Shown here: piece by piece, positions 10,788-20,084 of the stretch
Position numbering within the stretch: position 1 is the stretch's first letter
Layout: each line of letters starts with the position of its first letter
Assembly (NCBI RefSeq): GCF_003205495.1
Contig: NZ_QJRX01000009.1
Span: forward strand, 153,980-217,979
Length of the DNA: 64,000 nt
Source of the DNA: Aquipseudomonas alcaligenes
GTDB taxonomy: Bacteria > Pseudomonadota > Gammaproteobacteria > Pseudomonadales > Pseudomonadaceae
Reading direction: 5' to 3'
Made by a program: the position numbers and the translations under genes
The notes under the pieces: generated by a model
The model's input: only the letters and a program-made list of their open reading frames with translations
Databases searched by the model: none
Told to the model about the DNA's origin: nothing

Positions 10788-11796
10788 CAATCGTGCTCCT
10801 GCCAAGCTGAACAAGGTCGACAAGGCCGCCATCCTCCTGCTGTCCCTCGGCGAGACCGATGCGGCGCAGGTGCTGCGCCACCTCGGCCCCAAGGAAGTGC
10901 AGAAGGTCGGCGTGGCCATGGCCGGCATGCGCAACGTGCAGCGCGAACAGGTCGAGCAGGTGATGGGCGAGTTCGTCGACATAGTCGGCGACCAGACCAG
11001 CCTGGGCGTCGGCTCCGACGCCTACATCCGCAAGATGCTCACCGCGGCGCTGGGCGAGGACAAGGCCGGCAACCTGATCGACCGCATCCTGCTCGGCGGC
11101 AGCACCAGCGGCCTGGACAGCCTGAAGTGGATGGAGCCGCGTGCGGTGGCCGACGTGATCCGCTACGAACACCCGCAGATCCAGGCCATTGTGGTCGCCT
11201 ACCTGGACCCGGACCAGGCCGCCGAAGTGCTCAGCCACTTCGACCATAAGGTGCGCCTGGACATCGTCCTGCGCGTATCCTCCCTGAATACCGTGCAGCC
11301 GGCCGCGCTCAAGGAGCTCAACCAGATCCTCGAGAAGCAGTTCTCCGGCAGCGCCAACACCACCCGCGCCAGCCTTGGCGGGGTCAAACGCGCGGCCGAC
11401 ATCATGAACTTCCTCGACAGTTCGGTGGAAGGCCAGCTGATGGACTCCATCCGCGAGGTGGACGAGGACCTGTCCAGCCAGATCGAGGACCTGATGTTCG
11501 TCTTCGACAACCTGGCCGACGTCGACGATCGCGGCATCCAGGCGCTGCTGCGCGAGGTGTCCTCGGACATCCTGGTGCTGGCGCTCAAGGGCGCCGACGA
11601 GGGGATCAAGGAAAAGGTGTTCAAGAACATGTCCAAGCGCGCCGCCGAGCTGCTGCGCGACGACCTGGAGGCCAAGGGCCCGGTGCGCGTCAGCGAAGTG
11701 GAGACGGCGCAGAAGGAAATCCTCACCATCGCCCGGCGCATGGCCGAGTCCGGCGAGATCGTCCTCGGCGGTGCCGGCGGCGAGGCGATGATCTAA
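10780..11796 (+). CDS. fliG: Flagellar motor switch protein FliG
   Basis: 338 residues with the FliG N, middle (EHPQIQAIVVAYLDPDQAAE) and C-terminal domains. The C-terminal domain carries the charged ridge that faces the stator (VDDRGIQALLREV then SKRAAELLRDDLEAKGPVRV). It links the MS ring to FliM and converts ion flow at MotAB/MotCD into torque. The overlap with fliF indicates translational coupling. Confidence 0.98.
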   Translation: MSDNRAPAKLNKVDKAAILLLSLGETDAAQVLRHLGPKEVQKVGVAMAGMRNVQREQVEQVMGEFVDIVGDQTSLGVGSDAYIRKMLTAALGEDKAGNLIDRILLGGSTSGLDSLKWMEPRAVADVIRYEHPQIQAIVVAYLDPDQAAEVLSHFDHKVRLDIVLRVSSLNTVQPAALKELNQILEKQFSGSANTTRASLGGVKRAADIMNFLDSSVEGQLMDSIREVDEDLSSQIEDLMFVFDNLADVDDRGIQALLREVSSDILVLALKGADEGIKEKVFKNMSKRAAELLRDDLEAKGPVRVSEVETAQKEILTIARRMAESGEIVLGGAGGEAMI

Positions 11797-11799
11797 GCC

Positions 11800-12570
11800 A
11801 TGGCGCCCAAGGAAGCACCCAGCGAGCTGATCCGCGCCAAGGACGTGGCGGAGTTCGACCGCTGGGCGATACCCAGCTTCGATCCGCAGGTCGAGGAGGC
11901 CCCCGAGCCTGAGCCGCAACCCGAGCCGGAGCCCGAACCGCAGATCGAGGAGGTGGCGGTCGAGGACGTCAAGCCACTGACGCTGGAGGAGCTCGAGGCG
12001 ATCCGCCAGGAGGCCTACAACGAAGGCTTCGCCACCGGCGAGAAGGACGGTTTCCGGGCCGGCCAGCTGAAGGCCAAGCAGGAAGCCGAAGTCGCCCTGG
12101 CGGCCAAGATTGCCAGCCTGGAGGAGCTGATGGGGCACCTGCTGGAGCCCATCGCCAACCAGGACCGCGAACTGGAGCAGGGCCTGGTCAACCTGGTCAG
12201 CCAGATGACCCGCCAGGTGATCCAGCGCGAGTTGGCCATCGACTCCAGCCAGATCCGCCACGTGCTGCGCGAGGCCCTCAAGCTGCTGCCAATGGGCGCC
12301 AGCAATATCCGCATCCATGTCCATCCGCAGGACTTCGAGCTGGTCAAGGCGCTGCGCGAACGCCACGAGGAAAGCTGGCGCATCCTCGAGGACGAGAGCC
12401 TGCAGCCCGGCGGCTGCCGGGTGGAGAGCGAGAGCAGCCGCATCGACGCCAGCGTCGAGACGCGCCTGGCCACGGCCCTCAAGCAGCTGTTCGAGCAGCA
12501 GCGGGCGCAGGCCACCAATCCGCCGGAAGCCGACATCCAGGTCGACCTGGAGAGCCCCGATGCGCCTTGA
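11800..12570 (+). CDS. fliH: Flagellar export ATPase regulator FliH
   Basis: 256 residues. An N-terminal disordered region contains a proline/glutamate repeat ([13 protein letters not shown], near 35-50), followed by a long helical stalk with GxxxG-like spacing ([14 protein letters not shown]) and the C-terminal domain similar to the ATP synthase delta subunit. FliH holds FliI at the export gate and inhibits it in solution. Its end overlaps fliI by 11 nt. Confidence 0.95.
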   Translation: MAPKEAPSELIRAKDVAEFDRWAIPSFDPQVEEAPEPEPQPEPEPEPQIEEVAVEDVKPLTLEELEAIRQEAYNEGFATGEKDGFRAGQLKAKQEAEVALAAKIASLEELMGHLLEPIANQDRELEQGLVNLVSQMTRQVIQRELAIDSSQIRHVLREALKLLPMGASNIRIHVHPQDFELVKALRERHEESWRILEDESLQPGGCRVESESSRIDASVETRLATALKQLFEQQRAQATNPPEADIQVDLESPDAP

Positions 12571-13918
12571 GCGCACCAGCTTCGCCAGGCGCCTGGCCGG
12601 CTACGCCGAGGCGATCGACCTGCCCAGCCAGCCGGTGGTCGAAGGCCGCCTGCTGCGCATGGTCGGCCTCACCCTGGAGGCCGAGGGCCTGCGTGCCGCG
12701 CTGGGCAGTCGCTGCCTGGTGATCAACGACGACAGCTACCACCCGGTGCAGGTGGAGGCCGAGGTGATGGGCTTCGCCGCCGGCAAGATCTACCTGATGC
12801 CGGTCGGCAGCCTGGCCGGCATCGCCCCCGGGGCCCGCGTGGTACCGCTGCCGGATACCGGTCGCCTGCCCATGGGCATGTCCATGCTCGGCCGGGTGCT
12901 GGACGGCGCCGGCCGCGCGCTGGACGGCAAGGGCGGGATGAAGGCCGAGGACTGGGTGCCGATGGACGGCCCGACCATCAACCCGCTCAACCGCCATCCG
13001 ATCAGCGAGCCGCTGGACGTCGGCATCCGCAGCATCAACGGCCTGCTCACCGTCGGCCGTGGCCAGCGCCTGGGCCTGTTCGCCGGTACCGGCGTGGGCA
13101 AGTCGGTGCTGCTGGGCATGATGACCCGCTTTACCGAGGCCGAGATCATCGTGGTCGGCCTGATCGGCGAACGGGGCCGCGAGGTCAAGGAATTCATCGA
13201 CGAGATCCTCGGCGAGGAGGGCCTCAAGCGTTCCGTGGTGGTCGCCTCGCCGGCCGACGATGCGCCGCTGATGCGCCTGCGCGCGGCCATGTACTGCACG
13301 CGCATCGCCGAATACTTCCGCGACAAGGGCAAGAACGTCCTGCTGCTGATGGATTCGCTGACCCGCTTCGCCCAGGCCCAGCGCGAGATCGCCCTGGCCA
13401 TCGGCGAGCCACCGGCGACCAAGGGCTACCCGCCCTCGGTGTTCGCCCGTCTGCCACGCCTGGTCGAGCGCGCCGGCAACGCGGAGGCCGGCGGTGGCTC
13501 GATCACCGCCTTCTACACCGTGCTCTCCGAGGGCGACGACCAGCAGGACCCGATCGCCGACGCCGCCCGCGGCGTGCTCGATGGTCACTTCGTGCTGTCA
13601 CGCCGGCTGGCCGAGGAAGGCCACTACCCGGCCATCGATATCGAAGCCTCGATCAGCCGGGTCATGCCCCAGGTGGTCAGCCCCGAGCACCTCAAGCTGG
13701 CGCAGCGCTTCAAGCAGCTGTGGTCGCGCTACCAGCAGAGCCGCGACCTGATCAGCGTCGGCGCCTATGTGCCGGGTGGCGATGCTGACACCGACCTGGC
13801 CATCGCCCGCCAGCCGGCCATGGCCCGCTACCTGCGCCAGGGCCTGGAGGACAGCGAGCCGATGGAGGCCAGCGTCAGCCAGCTGGCGCAAGTGTTCAAC
13901 CCGCAAGCGCAGGCCTGA
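12560..13918 (+). CDS. fliI: Flagellum-specific ATPase FliI
   Basis: 452 residues from the ATG at 12560 ([20 protein letters not shown]). The frame is open further upstream, but that part lies inside fliH and has no family similarity. F1-beta-like ATPase: P-loop AGTGVGKSV (about 175-183), [11 protein letters not shown], Walker [21 protein letters not shown], and the [16 protein letters not shown] signature. It powers release of chaperone-bound substrates at the export gate. Confidence 0.97.
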   Translation: MRLERTSFARRLAGYAEAIDLPSQPVVEGRLLRMVGLTLEAEGLRAALGSRCLVINDDSYHPVQVEAEVMGFAAGKIYLMPVGSLAGIAPGARVVPLPDTGRLPMGMSMLGRVLDGAGRALDGKGGMKAEDWVPMDGPTINPLNRHPISEPLDVGIRSINGLLTVGRGQRLGLFAGTGVGKSVLLGMMTRFTEAEIIVVGLIGERGREVKEFIDEILGEEGLKRSVVVASPADDAPLMRLRAAMYCTRIAEYFRDKGKNVLLLMDSLTRFAQAQREIALAIGEPPATKGYPPSVFARLPRLVERAGNAEAGGGSITAFYTVLSEGDDQQDPIADAARGVLDGHFVLSRRLAEEGHYPAIDIEASISRVMPQVVSPEHLKLAQRFKQLWSRYQQSRDLISVGAYVPGGDADTDLAIARQPAMARYLRQGLEDSEPMEASVSQLAQVFNPQAQA

Positions 13919-13921
13919 TAG

Positions 13922-14371
13922 ATGGCGGTCAGCCGTGCCGCGCGCCTGGCGCCGGTGGTCGAGATGGCCGAGCGCGCCGAACGCGAGGCGGCCCGCCAGA
14001 TGGCGCACATGCAGGGCCTGCTGGCCAAGGCCGAGGCGCAGCTGGGCGAGCTGGAGCGCTATCGCGCCGATTACCAGCAGCAGTGGATCAGCGAGGGCAG
14101 CAAGGGCGTTTCCGGCCAGTGGCTGATGAACTACCAGCGCTTTCTCAGCCAGCTGGAAACCGCCATTGGCCAGCAGCTGCAGAGCATCAACTGGCACCGG
14201 CAGAACCTGCAGAAGGCGCGGGCCGCCTGGCAGCAGCGCTATGCGCGGGTGGAGGGCCTGCGCAAGCTGGTCCAGCGCTACCTGGACGAGGCCCGCGCGG
14301 CCGAGGACAAGCGCGAGCAGAAGCTGCTCGACGAGCTGTCGCAGCGCTTGCCACAGAGGGATCAGGGCTGA
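13922..14371 (+). CDS. fliJ: Flagellar export chaperone FliJ
   Basis: 149 residues, almost entirely charged helix and predicted coiled coil (EMAERAEREAARQMAHMQGL; YLDEARAAEDKREQKLLDEL), as in the FliJ stalk that sits in the FliI ring. It starts 3 nt after fliI and closes the classic fliEFGHIJ block. Confidence 0.93.
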   Translation: MAVSRAARLAPVVEMAERAEREAARQMAHMQGLLAKAEAQLGELERYRADYQQQWISEGSKGVSGQWLMNYQRFLSQLETAIGQQLQSINWHRQNLQKARAAWQQRYARVEGLRKLVQRYLDEARAAEDKREQKLLDELSQRLPQRDQG

Positions 14372-14439
14372 ATCGCGGTTGCCGCCGTCACGCTCGGGTG
14401 CTACATCTTGTCTGCACAAGAACCAACAAGGAGTTCCAC

Positions 14440-14745
14440 ATGGCCATCACCGCGCTGCCCTCGAGCGACGGACAGGAGCTGACCATCCATATCCAGGGCC
14501 GCTTCGACTTCTCCGCGCATCAGGAATTCCGCGATGCCTACGAGCGGGTGAGCGCCACGCCCAAGCGTTATGTGGTCGACCTCAAGGGGGCCACCTACCT
14601 GGATAGCTCGGCCCTGGGCATGCTCCTGCTGCTGCGCGACCACGCCGGCGGCGACCATGCGCGCATCAGCCTGGTCAACTGCAACCCCGACGTGCGCAAG
14701 ATCCTCTCCATCTCCAACTTCGAACAGCTGTTCCAGATCGGCTGA
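14440..14745 (+). CDS. STAS-domain anti-sigma factor antagonist (HsbA-like)
   Basis: 101 residues from the ATG at 14440 behind an AAGGAG ribosome-binding site. A single STAS domain: ITIHIQGRFDFSAHQEF-type strand-helix start and the phospho-acceptor motif YLDSSALGMLLLLRDH with Ser56. In P. aeruginosa the STAS protein HsbA, with HsbR, binds the anti-sigma factor FlgM or a diguanylate cyclase depending on phosphorylation. The next gene encodes the matching phosphatase/kinase, so the pair forms a partner switch. Insertion in the flagellar operon suggests a motility target. Confidence 0.85.
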   Translation: MAITALPSSDGQELTIHIQGRFDFSAHQEFRDAYERVSATPKRYVVDLKGATYLDSSALGMLLLLRDHAGGDHARISLVNCNPDVRKILSISNFEQLFQIG

Positions 14746-14750
14746 TCACC

Positions 14751-16439
14751 ATGACCGGGCGCCTGTCCATCCTGATCGCCGAGGACAGCGCGGCCGACCG
14801 CATGCTGCTGTCCACCATCGTCAGCCGTCAGGGGCACCGGGTGCTGACCGCCGGCAATGGCCTGGAGGCGCTGGCGCTGTTCGAGCAGGAACGCCCGCAG
14901 CTGGTGCTGATGGACGCCCTGATGCCGGTGATGGACGGTTTCGAGGCTGCGCGGCGGATCAAGGAGCTGGCCGGCGAGGAGCTGGTGCCGATCATCTTCC
15001 TCACCTCGCTGACCGAGAGCGAAGCCCTGGTGCGCTGCCTGGAGGTGGGAGACGACTTCCTCGCCAAGCCCTACAACCAGGTCATCCTGGATGCCAAGAT
15101 CCGCGCCATGGATCGCCTGCGCCGCCTGCAGGACACGGTGCGCCGGCAGCGTGACCTGATCGCCAAGCACAACGAGCATCTGGTCAACGAGCAGCGGGTG
15201 GCCAAGGCGGTGTTCGACAAGGTGGCCCACTCCGGCTGCCTCAATGCCGCCAATATCCGCTACCTGCAGTCGCCCTTCGCCCTGTTCAATGGCGACCTGT
15301 TGCTGGCCGCGTTCAAGCCCTCCGGCGGCATGCACGTGCTGCTCGGCGACTTCACCGGCCACGGCCTGCCGGCGGCGATCGGCGCCATGCCGCTGGCCGA
15401 GGTGTTCTACGGCATGACCGCCAAGGGCTTCTCGATGGCCGAGATCCTGCGCGAGATGAACGCCAAGCTCAAACGCATCCTGCCGGTTGGCGTGTTCTGC
15501 TGCGCCACGCTGCTCAACCTGAGTTTCCAGCGCCGGGTGGTGGAGGTATGGAACGGTGGCCTGCCGGATGGCCACCTGCTGCGCGCCGCCACTGGCGAGC
15601 GGGTGCCGCTGGTGTCGCGCCATCTGCCGCTGGGGGTGCTCGAGCCGGCGTCCTTCAAGGACGACTACGAGGTTCACCCGCTGGAGGCGGGCGATCGCAT
15701 CTTCCTGTTGTCCGACGGCGTGCTGGAGACCCGCGATGCCGCTGGCCATCTGTTCGGCGAGGAGCGCCTGCTGCAGGTGTTCGCCGCCGGTCACCCGCCG
15801 GCAGACATGTTCGACGAGATCCAGCGGGCCCTGGCGGCTTTTCGCGGCGAGGCCCAGGACGATGTCAGCATGATCGAGCTGTGCATGGCCGAGGAGGGCG
15901 AGCTCAGACGCCCGGCGCTGTCCTTTTCCGACAGCGGGCAGAGCAGCCCGCTGGACTGGTCGGCCAGCTTCGAGTTTCGTGCCGAGACGCTCAAGCGCTT
16001 CAACCCGCTGCCCTTCCTGCTGCAGCTGCTGATGGAAGTGCAGGGCCTGCGGGCCCAGGGCGGGGCGCTCTACACCGTGCTGGCCGAGCTCTATTCCAAT
16101 GCATTGGAGCATGGCGTGCTGGGCCTGGACTCGGCGCTCAAGGCCGATGCGCAGGGCTTTGCCCGCTATTACCAGGAGCGTGGTTCGCGCCTGCAGGGGC
16201 TGCAGGATGGTTTCGTACGCTTCGACCTGCACCTGAGCCCGGAAGCCGAGGGCGGGCGCCTGACTATCGACGTGCAGGACAGCGGCGCCGGTTTCGATGT
16301 GGCCGATGTCTTCGCCCAGCCGGCCGATTGCGGCCGCCTGAGCGGGCGCGGCCTGCGCCTGGTGCGCAAGCTGGCCGACCAGTGCCAGTGGAGCAGCGAT
16401 GGCCGCGGCGTGAGGGTGGAGTTTCGCTGGCCAGTGTGA
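14751..16439 (+). CDS. Response regulator with PP2C phosphatase and RsbW-like kinase domains (HsbR-like)
   Basis: 562 residues in three parts. Receiver 1-~125: acidic pair ED (11-12), phospho-acceptor Asp55 in LVLMDALMPVMDG, Lys in FLAKPYN. SpoIIE-type PP2C phosphatase about 160-390: FNGDLLLAAF, GDFTGHGLPAAIGAMPL, LLSDGVLETRD, and QDDVSMIELCM with metal-binding Asp residues. C-terminal GHKL/RsbW-type ATPase about 410-560: VLAELYSNALEHGVLGLDS, VQDSGAGFDV and SGRGLRLVRKLAD. The architecture can both dephosphorylate and phosphorylate a STAS partner, here the gene just upstream, with the receiver choosing between them. Confidence 0.9.
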   Translation: MTGRLSILIAEDSAADRMLLSTIVSRQGHRVLTAGNGLEALALFEQERPQLVLMDALMPVMDGFEAARRIKELAGEELVPIIFLTSLTESEALVRCLEVGDDFLAKPYNQVILDAKIRAMDRLRRLQDTVRRQRDLIAKHNEHLVNEQRVAKAVFDKVAHSGCLNAANIRYLQSPFALFNGDLLLAAFKPSGGMHVLLGDFTGHGLPAAIGAMPLAEVFYGMTAKGFSMAEILREMNAKLKRILPVGVFCCATLLNLSFQRRVVEVWNGGLPDGHLLRAATGERVPLVSRHLPLGVLEPASFKDDYEVHPLEAGDRIFLLSDGVLETRDAAGHLFGEERLLQVFAAGHPPADMFDEIQRALAAFRGEAQDDVSMIELCMAEEGELRRPALSFSDSGQSSPLDWSASFEFRAETLKRFNPLPFLLQLLMEVQGLRAQGGALYTVLAELYSNALEHGVLGLDSALKADAQGFARYYQERGSRLQGLQDGFVRFDLHLSPEAEGGRLTIDVQDSGAGFDVADVFAQPADCGRLSGRGLRLVRKLADQCQWSSDGRGVRVEFRWPV

Positions 16440-16526
16440 CGGTGATGGCGTATTGCCAATATGCGCAGGCGACGCGCCTCCCATCTCAGGCATAATCGCG
16501 GCGTTGTCCGATCATGGAGTGAGCCG

Positions 16527-16877
16527 GTGTCCGATAACCATCTCGATCAGAACGTGTTGGCCTCCCTGCAGGATGTCATGGGGGAAGAGTATCCCGTGCT
16601 GCTGGATACCTTCCTGGTCGATTCGGACGAGCGCCAAAGGCATATCCAGGCGGCCATGGCCGCCGCCGACGCCCAGGCCCTGCGCCTGGCCGCCCACAGC
16701 TTCAAGGGCAGCTGCAGCAACATGGGCGCGCCCCTGCTGGCCGGGCTGTGCAAGCAGTTGGAGGAGGCCGCCCGGCGCGAGCGGCTGGAGGAAGCGCCGG
16801 CGCTGATCGAACAGATCGGCCGCGAGTTCGCCATCGTGCGCATCCTGCTCAAGTCCGAGCGCCAACGTTACCGCTGA
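16527..16877 (+). CDS. Hpt-domain phosphotransfer protein
   Basis: 116 residues from the GTG at 16527 (GGAG 8 nt upstream); the frame is open upstream, but the longer N terminus is Arg-rich without similarity. The Hpt motif LAAHSFKGSCSNMG places the phosphorylated His at 57. It probably passes phosphate to or from the receiver of the preceding HsbR-like protein, in a multistep relay with an unlinked hybrid kinase. Position between the partner switch and fliK is shared with other pseudomonads. Confidence 0.85.
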   Translation: MSDNHLDQNVLASLQDVMGEEYPVLLDTFLVDSDERQRHIQAAMAAADAQALRLAAHSFKGSCSNMGAPLLAGLCKQLEEAARRERLEEAPALIEQIGREFAIVRILLKSERQRYR

Positions 16878-16957
16878 AGTCTTTTCGGGCGGAGTGGCCG
16901 AGTTGGCCCGGCCCTTGCTCTATCCCCGGTACGATCCATCCCTAACGGAGAGTACCC

Positions 16958-18262
16958 ATGTCCGTTGCACCCGACTTTCTCCTCCAGTCCGCGCCCGAAG
17001 TGCGGCCCAAGGCGCCTGCCGCCAAGGCCCCGTCCGGAGGCGCGGAGCCCGTCAAGAACGCCGACTCCAGCTTCGCGGAGGTCTATGCCAAGGAGCGCCA
17101 GGCCAAGGCTGCCGAGCGCAAGGAGGCGAGCGCCAAGGCTGCTGAGGAACGCTCGGCCGAAGCCAGGCCGACAGACGAGGCCGAGGGCGAGGCTGCCGTC
17201 GAGCAGTCGGTCGTTGCCGAAAGCGGCAAAGGCTTGCCGGAGGATCTGCCCGAAGGCGGCGAGGAGGGCGTCGACCCGCTGCTGCTGATGGCCATGACCG
17301 GCCAGCTGCCGGCCGAGGAGACCGTCGATCCGGCACTGAGCGGTGACGCGCAGATGGCGGCCGACACGGCCGATCCGCTGTTGCAGGCGGCAACCCCGAC
17401 GGTGGCCAGCGCCGCACCGGCCACCCTCACCGAGGCCAGTCACGATCCCGAGCTGGACATGCTCAACAGCCTGCCAGCGGTGAAGCTGGCGCTTGAGATC
17501 GGCGCCCAGAATCAGGCCGCAGCCCAGCAGCAGTTGAGCCCTGGCGCGGTCGCCGCCGAGCGGGCCAGCAACCCGGGCCAGGGCTTCGCCAATGCCCTGG
17601 CGGCCTTCGCCGGCGAAGCTATGCCTAGCGAGGACGCGCCGAGCGAGGGGCTGGAGGGCGAGTTGCTCGGCGAGGCCCTGGATACCTCAGTGCCGAATCT
17701 TCGCGAAGGGCAGAGTGATGCGCGGGCCGAAGCCTTCGCCAGCAAGCTCAGCGCCCTGAGCCAGGCCATCAACCAGCAGACCGGCGCCGCCCAGCGCCTG
17801 CCACTGGTACCGGGTCAGCCGCTGCAGGTCGGCCAGCCTGGGATGAGCGAGGCGGTGGTGGACAAGGTCATGTGGCTGTCCAGCCAGAACCTCAAGTCCG
17901 CCGAGATCCAGCTCGACCCAGCCGAGCTGGGGCGCCTGGAGGTGCGTATCGAGCTGAACAAGGACCAGGCGGCCCAGGTCACCTTCGTCAGCGCCAATGC
18001 CAACGTGCGTGACCAGCTGGAAGGCCAGGCCCACCGTCTGCGCGAGCTTTTCGCCCAGCAGGGCATGAACCAGCTCGACGTCAACGTCTCTGACCAGTCC
18101 CTGGCGCGTGGCTCCCAGGGCGGTAGCGAGGAGGGCCAGGGGCGCTCTGCGGGTCGCGGCCTGGGTGGCTCCGGCGATGAGGAAGTGCTGAGCGGTGTCA
18201 GCGAGATCCGCACTCCGGCCGCCGGCTCGGCGCCGCGCGGGCTGGTGGATTACTACGCCTGA
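16958..18262 (+). CDS. fliK: Flagellar hook-length control protein FliK
   Basis: 434 residues. The N-terminal two thirds is Ala/Glu-rich, low complexity and secreted. The conserved Flg_hook domain (about 310-385) reads KSAEIQLDPAELGRLEVRIE then QVTFVSANANVRDQL. FliK measures hook length and makes FlhB switch to filament substrates. The ATG at 16958 follows a clear ACGGAGAG site. A strong terminator follows. Confidence 0.94.
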   Translation: MSVAPDFLLQSAPEVRPKAPAAKAPSGGAEPVKNADSSFAEVYAKERQAKAAERKEASAKAAEERSAEARPTDEAEGEAAVEQSVVAESGKGLPEDLPEGGEEGVDPLLLMAMTGQLPAEETVDPALSGDAQMAADTADPLLQAATPTVASAAPATLTEASHDPELDMLNSLPAVKLALEIGAQNQAAAQQQLSPGAVAAERASNPGQGFANALAAFAGEAMPSEDAPSEGLEGELLGEALDTSVPNLREGQSDARAEAFASKLSALSQAINQQTGAAQRLPLVPGQPLQVGQPGMSEAVVDKVMWLSSQNLKSAEIQLDPAELGRLEVRIELNKDQAAQVTFVSANANVRDQLEGQAHRLRELFAQQGMNQLDVNVSDQSLARGSQGGSEEGQGRSAGRGLGGSGDEEVLSGVSEIRTPAAGSAPRGLVDYYA

Positions 18263-18287
18263 CGCCTGCCAGAGCCTGTTGCAGTGA

Positions 18288-18329
18288 ACTGCGCCCGGTG
18301 CCGATAAAGCACCGGGCGCAGTCGTTTTA
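18288..18329 (+). terminator. Strong terminator after fliK
   Basis: A 14-bp perfect stem ACTGCGCCCGGTGC / GCACCGGGCGCAGT with a 7-nt loop, followed by CGTTTTA. It separates the fliE-fliK unit from the fliL unit, which has its own sigma-54 promoter. Confidence 0.92.
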
Positions 18330-18408
18330 GGGTGACAGGTGACCGTTGCCTTGGTATATCGGCAGCCGGTATCGGGGGACGCGGTAAAGGACTATCTTGT
18401 TTACAAGG

Positions 18409-18424
18409 TGGCATAACACTTGCT
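18409..18424 (+). promoter_or_regulatory. Sigma-54 promoter for the fliL operon
   Basis: TGGCATAACACTTGCT has both invariant dinucleotides at 12-bp spacing and only one departure (T for C) from TGGCAC-N5-TTGCT. It lies 51 nt before the fliL start and downstream of the fliK terminator. Confidence 0.88.
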
Positions 18425-18474
18425 CCTAAGCCCTTGACCAAGGACAAATCTCAGTTCAGTGACGGATTTCTGGC

Positions 18475-19014
18475 ATGGCAAAGAAACCAGCTCCCAAACC
18501 CCCGGCGGCCGAAGGCGGCGAGAAGACCGGCGGCAAGGGCAAGCTCAAGCTCATCATCCTGATCGTCGTGGCCCTGCTGCTGGCGGTGGGCCTGTCGGTG
18601 GGCGCGACGCTGTTCTTCCTGGGCAAGGACAAGGGGGCCGAGGATGAGGCGGCGGCCGAGGAGAGCGCCAGCGAAACGGCGCCACCGGTCAAGCAGCCGG
18701 CCATCTACGAGGCCATCGCCCCGGCTTTCATCGCCAACTACAACTACCAGGGGCGGCAGCGCTACATGCAGGTCAGCGTGGCGCTGATGGCGCGCAACCA
18801 GGCCGAACTGGACGCCCTCAAGGTGCATCTGCCGCTGGTGCGCAACCGCCTGGTCATGCTGTTCTCCGGCCAGGACTTTGGCGCCCTGATGACCCCGGTC
18901 GGCAAGGAGATGCTGCGCAGCCAGGCTACCGCGGTGGTGCAGGAGCTGGCGCAGAAGGAAACCGGCAAAACCGTGGTCGAACAGGTACTGTTCACCAACA
19001 TCGTGCTGCAGTAG
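18475..19014 (+). CDS. fliL: Flagellar basal body-associated protein FliL
   Basis: 179 residues: a short Lys/Pro-rich cytoplasmic tail, one membrane helix (about 24-46, LKLIILIVVALLLAVGLSVG), an acidic linker and a periplasmic domain containing FIANYNYQGRQRYMQVSVAL and the C-terminal VEQVLFTNIVLQ. FliL surrounds the stator and supports its activity. The ribosome-binding site is weak, and no better start is available. First gene of fliLMNOPQR-flhB. Confidence 0.94.
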   Translation: MAKKPAPKPPAAEGGEKTGGKGKLKLIILIVVALLLAVGLSVGATLFFLGKDKGAEDEAAAEESASETAPPVKQPAIYEAIAPAFIANYNYQGRQRYMQVSVALMARNQAELDALKVHLPLVRNRLVMLFSGQDFGALMTPVGKEMLRSQATAVVQELAQKETGKTVVEQVLFTNIVLQ

Positions 19015-19027
19015 GCGGGAGCTAGCC

Positions 19028-19999
19028 ATGGCCGTACAAGACCTGCTGTCACAGGACGAGATCGACGCGCTGCTGCATGGCGTCGACGATGGCCTGGTCG
19101 AGACCGAGGATGCCGGCGAACCCGGTAGCGTCAAGAGCTATGACCTGACCAGCCAGGATCGCATCGTCCGCGGACGCATGCCGACCCTGGAGATGATCAA
19201 CGAGCGTTTCGCCCGCTATACCCGCATCAGCATGTTCAACCTGCTGCGCCGTTCCGCCGACGTGGCGGTGGGCGGCGTGCAGGTGATGAAGTTCGGCGAG
19301 TACGTGCATTCGCTCTACGTGCCGACCAGCCTCAACCTGGTGAAGATGAAGCCGCTGCGCGGCACCGCGCTGTTCATCCTCGACGCCAAGCTGGTGTTCA
19401 AGCTGGTGGACAACTTCTTCGGCGGCGACGGTCGCCATGCCAAGATCGAGGGCCGCGAGTTCACCCCCACCGAGCTGCGAGTGGTGCGCATGGTCATCGA
19501 CCAGGCCTTCATCGACCTGAAGGAAGCCTGGCACGCGGTGATGGACGTCAACTTCGAGTACATCAACTCGGAAGTGAACCCGGCCCTGGCCAACATCGTC
19601 AGCCCCAGTGAGGTGGTGGTGGTTTCCACCTTCCATATCGAGCTGGACGGCGGTGGTGGCGACCTGCACATCACCATGCCCTATTCGATGATCGAGCCGA
19701 TCCGCGAGATGCTCGACGCCGGCTTCCAGTCCGACGTCGACGACCAGGACGAGCGCTGGATCAAGGCCCTGCGCGAGGACATCCTCGACGTCAAGGTGCC
19801 GCTCGGCGCGACCCTGGCCCACCGCCAGCTCAAGCTGCGCGACATCCTGCACATGCAGCCGGGCGATGTGATCCCGGTGGAACTGCCGGAGCAGATGATC
19901 ATGCGCGCCAATGGCGTGGCTGCCTTCAAGGTCAAGCTGGGCGCGCACAAGGGCAACCTGGCCCTGCAGATTCTCGAACCCGTGGAACGCCTGCGCTAA
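19028..19999 (+). CDS. fliM: Flagellar motor switch protein FliM
   Basis: 323 residues. The N terminus contains the CheY-P-binding motif LLSQDEIDALLHGV, followed by the middle CheC-like domain (FGEYVHSLYVPTSLNLVKMK) and the C-terminal SpoA domain (LGAHKGNLALQILEPVERL). It forms the C ring with FliG and FliN and takes the signal from the CheY encoded at 29.3 kb. Confidence 0.97.
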   Translation: MAVQDLLSQDEIDALLHGVDDGLVETEDAGEPGSVKSYDLTSQDRIVRGRMPTLEMINERFARYTRISMFNLLRRSADVAVGGVQVMKFGEYVHSLYVPTSLNLVKMKPLRGTALFILDAKLVFKLVDNFFGGDGRHAKIEGREFTPTELRVVRMVIDQAFIDLKEAWHAVMDVNFEYINSEVNPALANIVSPSEVVVVSTFHIELDGGGGDLHITMPYSMIEPIREMLDAGFQSDVDDQDERWIKALREDILDVKVPLGATLAHRQLKLRDILHMQPGDVIPVELPEQMIMRANGVAAFKVKLGAHKGNLALQILEPVERLR

Positions 20000-20084
20000 G
20001 GCGCGCTGACGCGGGTAGTCATTAACCTGAGCGGCCGGTCCGGCCCGCCAGATGAACAGATAGACAGCCAGCCGAGGTAGAGCG

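Noticed and set aside
12317..12559. Upstream extension of the fliI frame (81 codons)
   Set aside because: It lies within fliH in another frame and the family N terminus begins at 12560.
18300..18307. GCCGATAA, identical to a FliA -10 element, after fliK
   Set aside because: It spans the loop of the fliK terminator hairpin and the sequence at the -35 distance (18281-18288) has no TAAA or TCAAG element.
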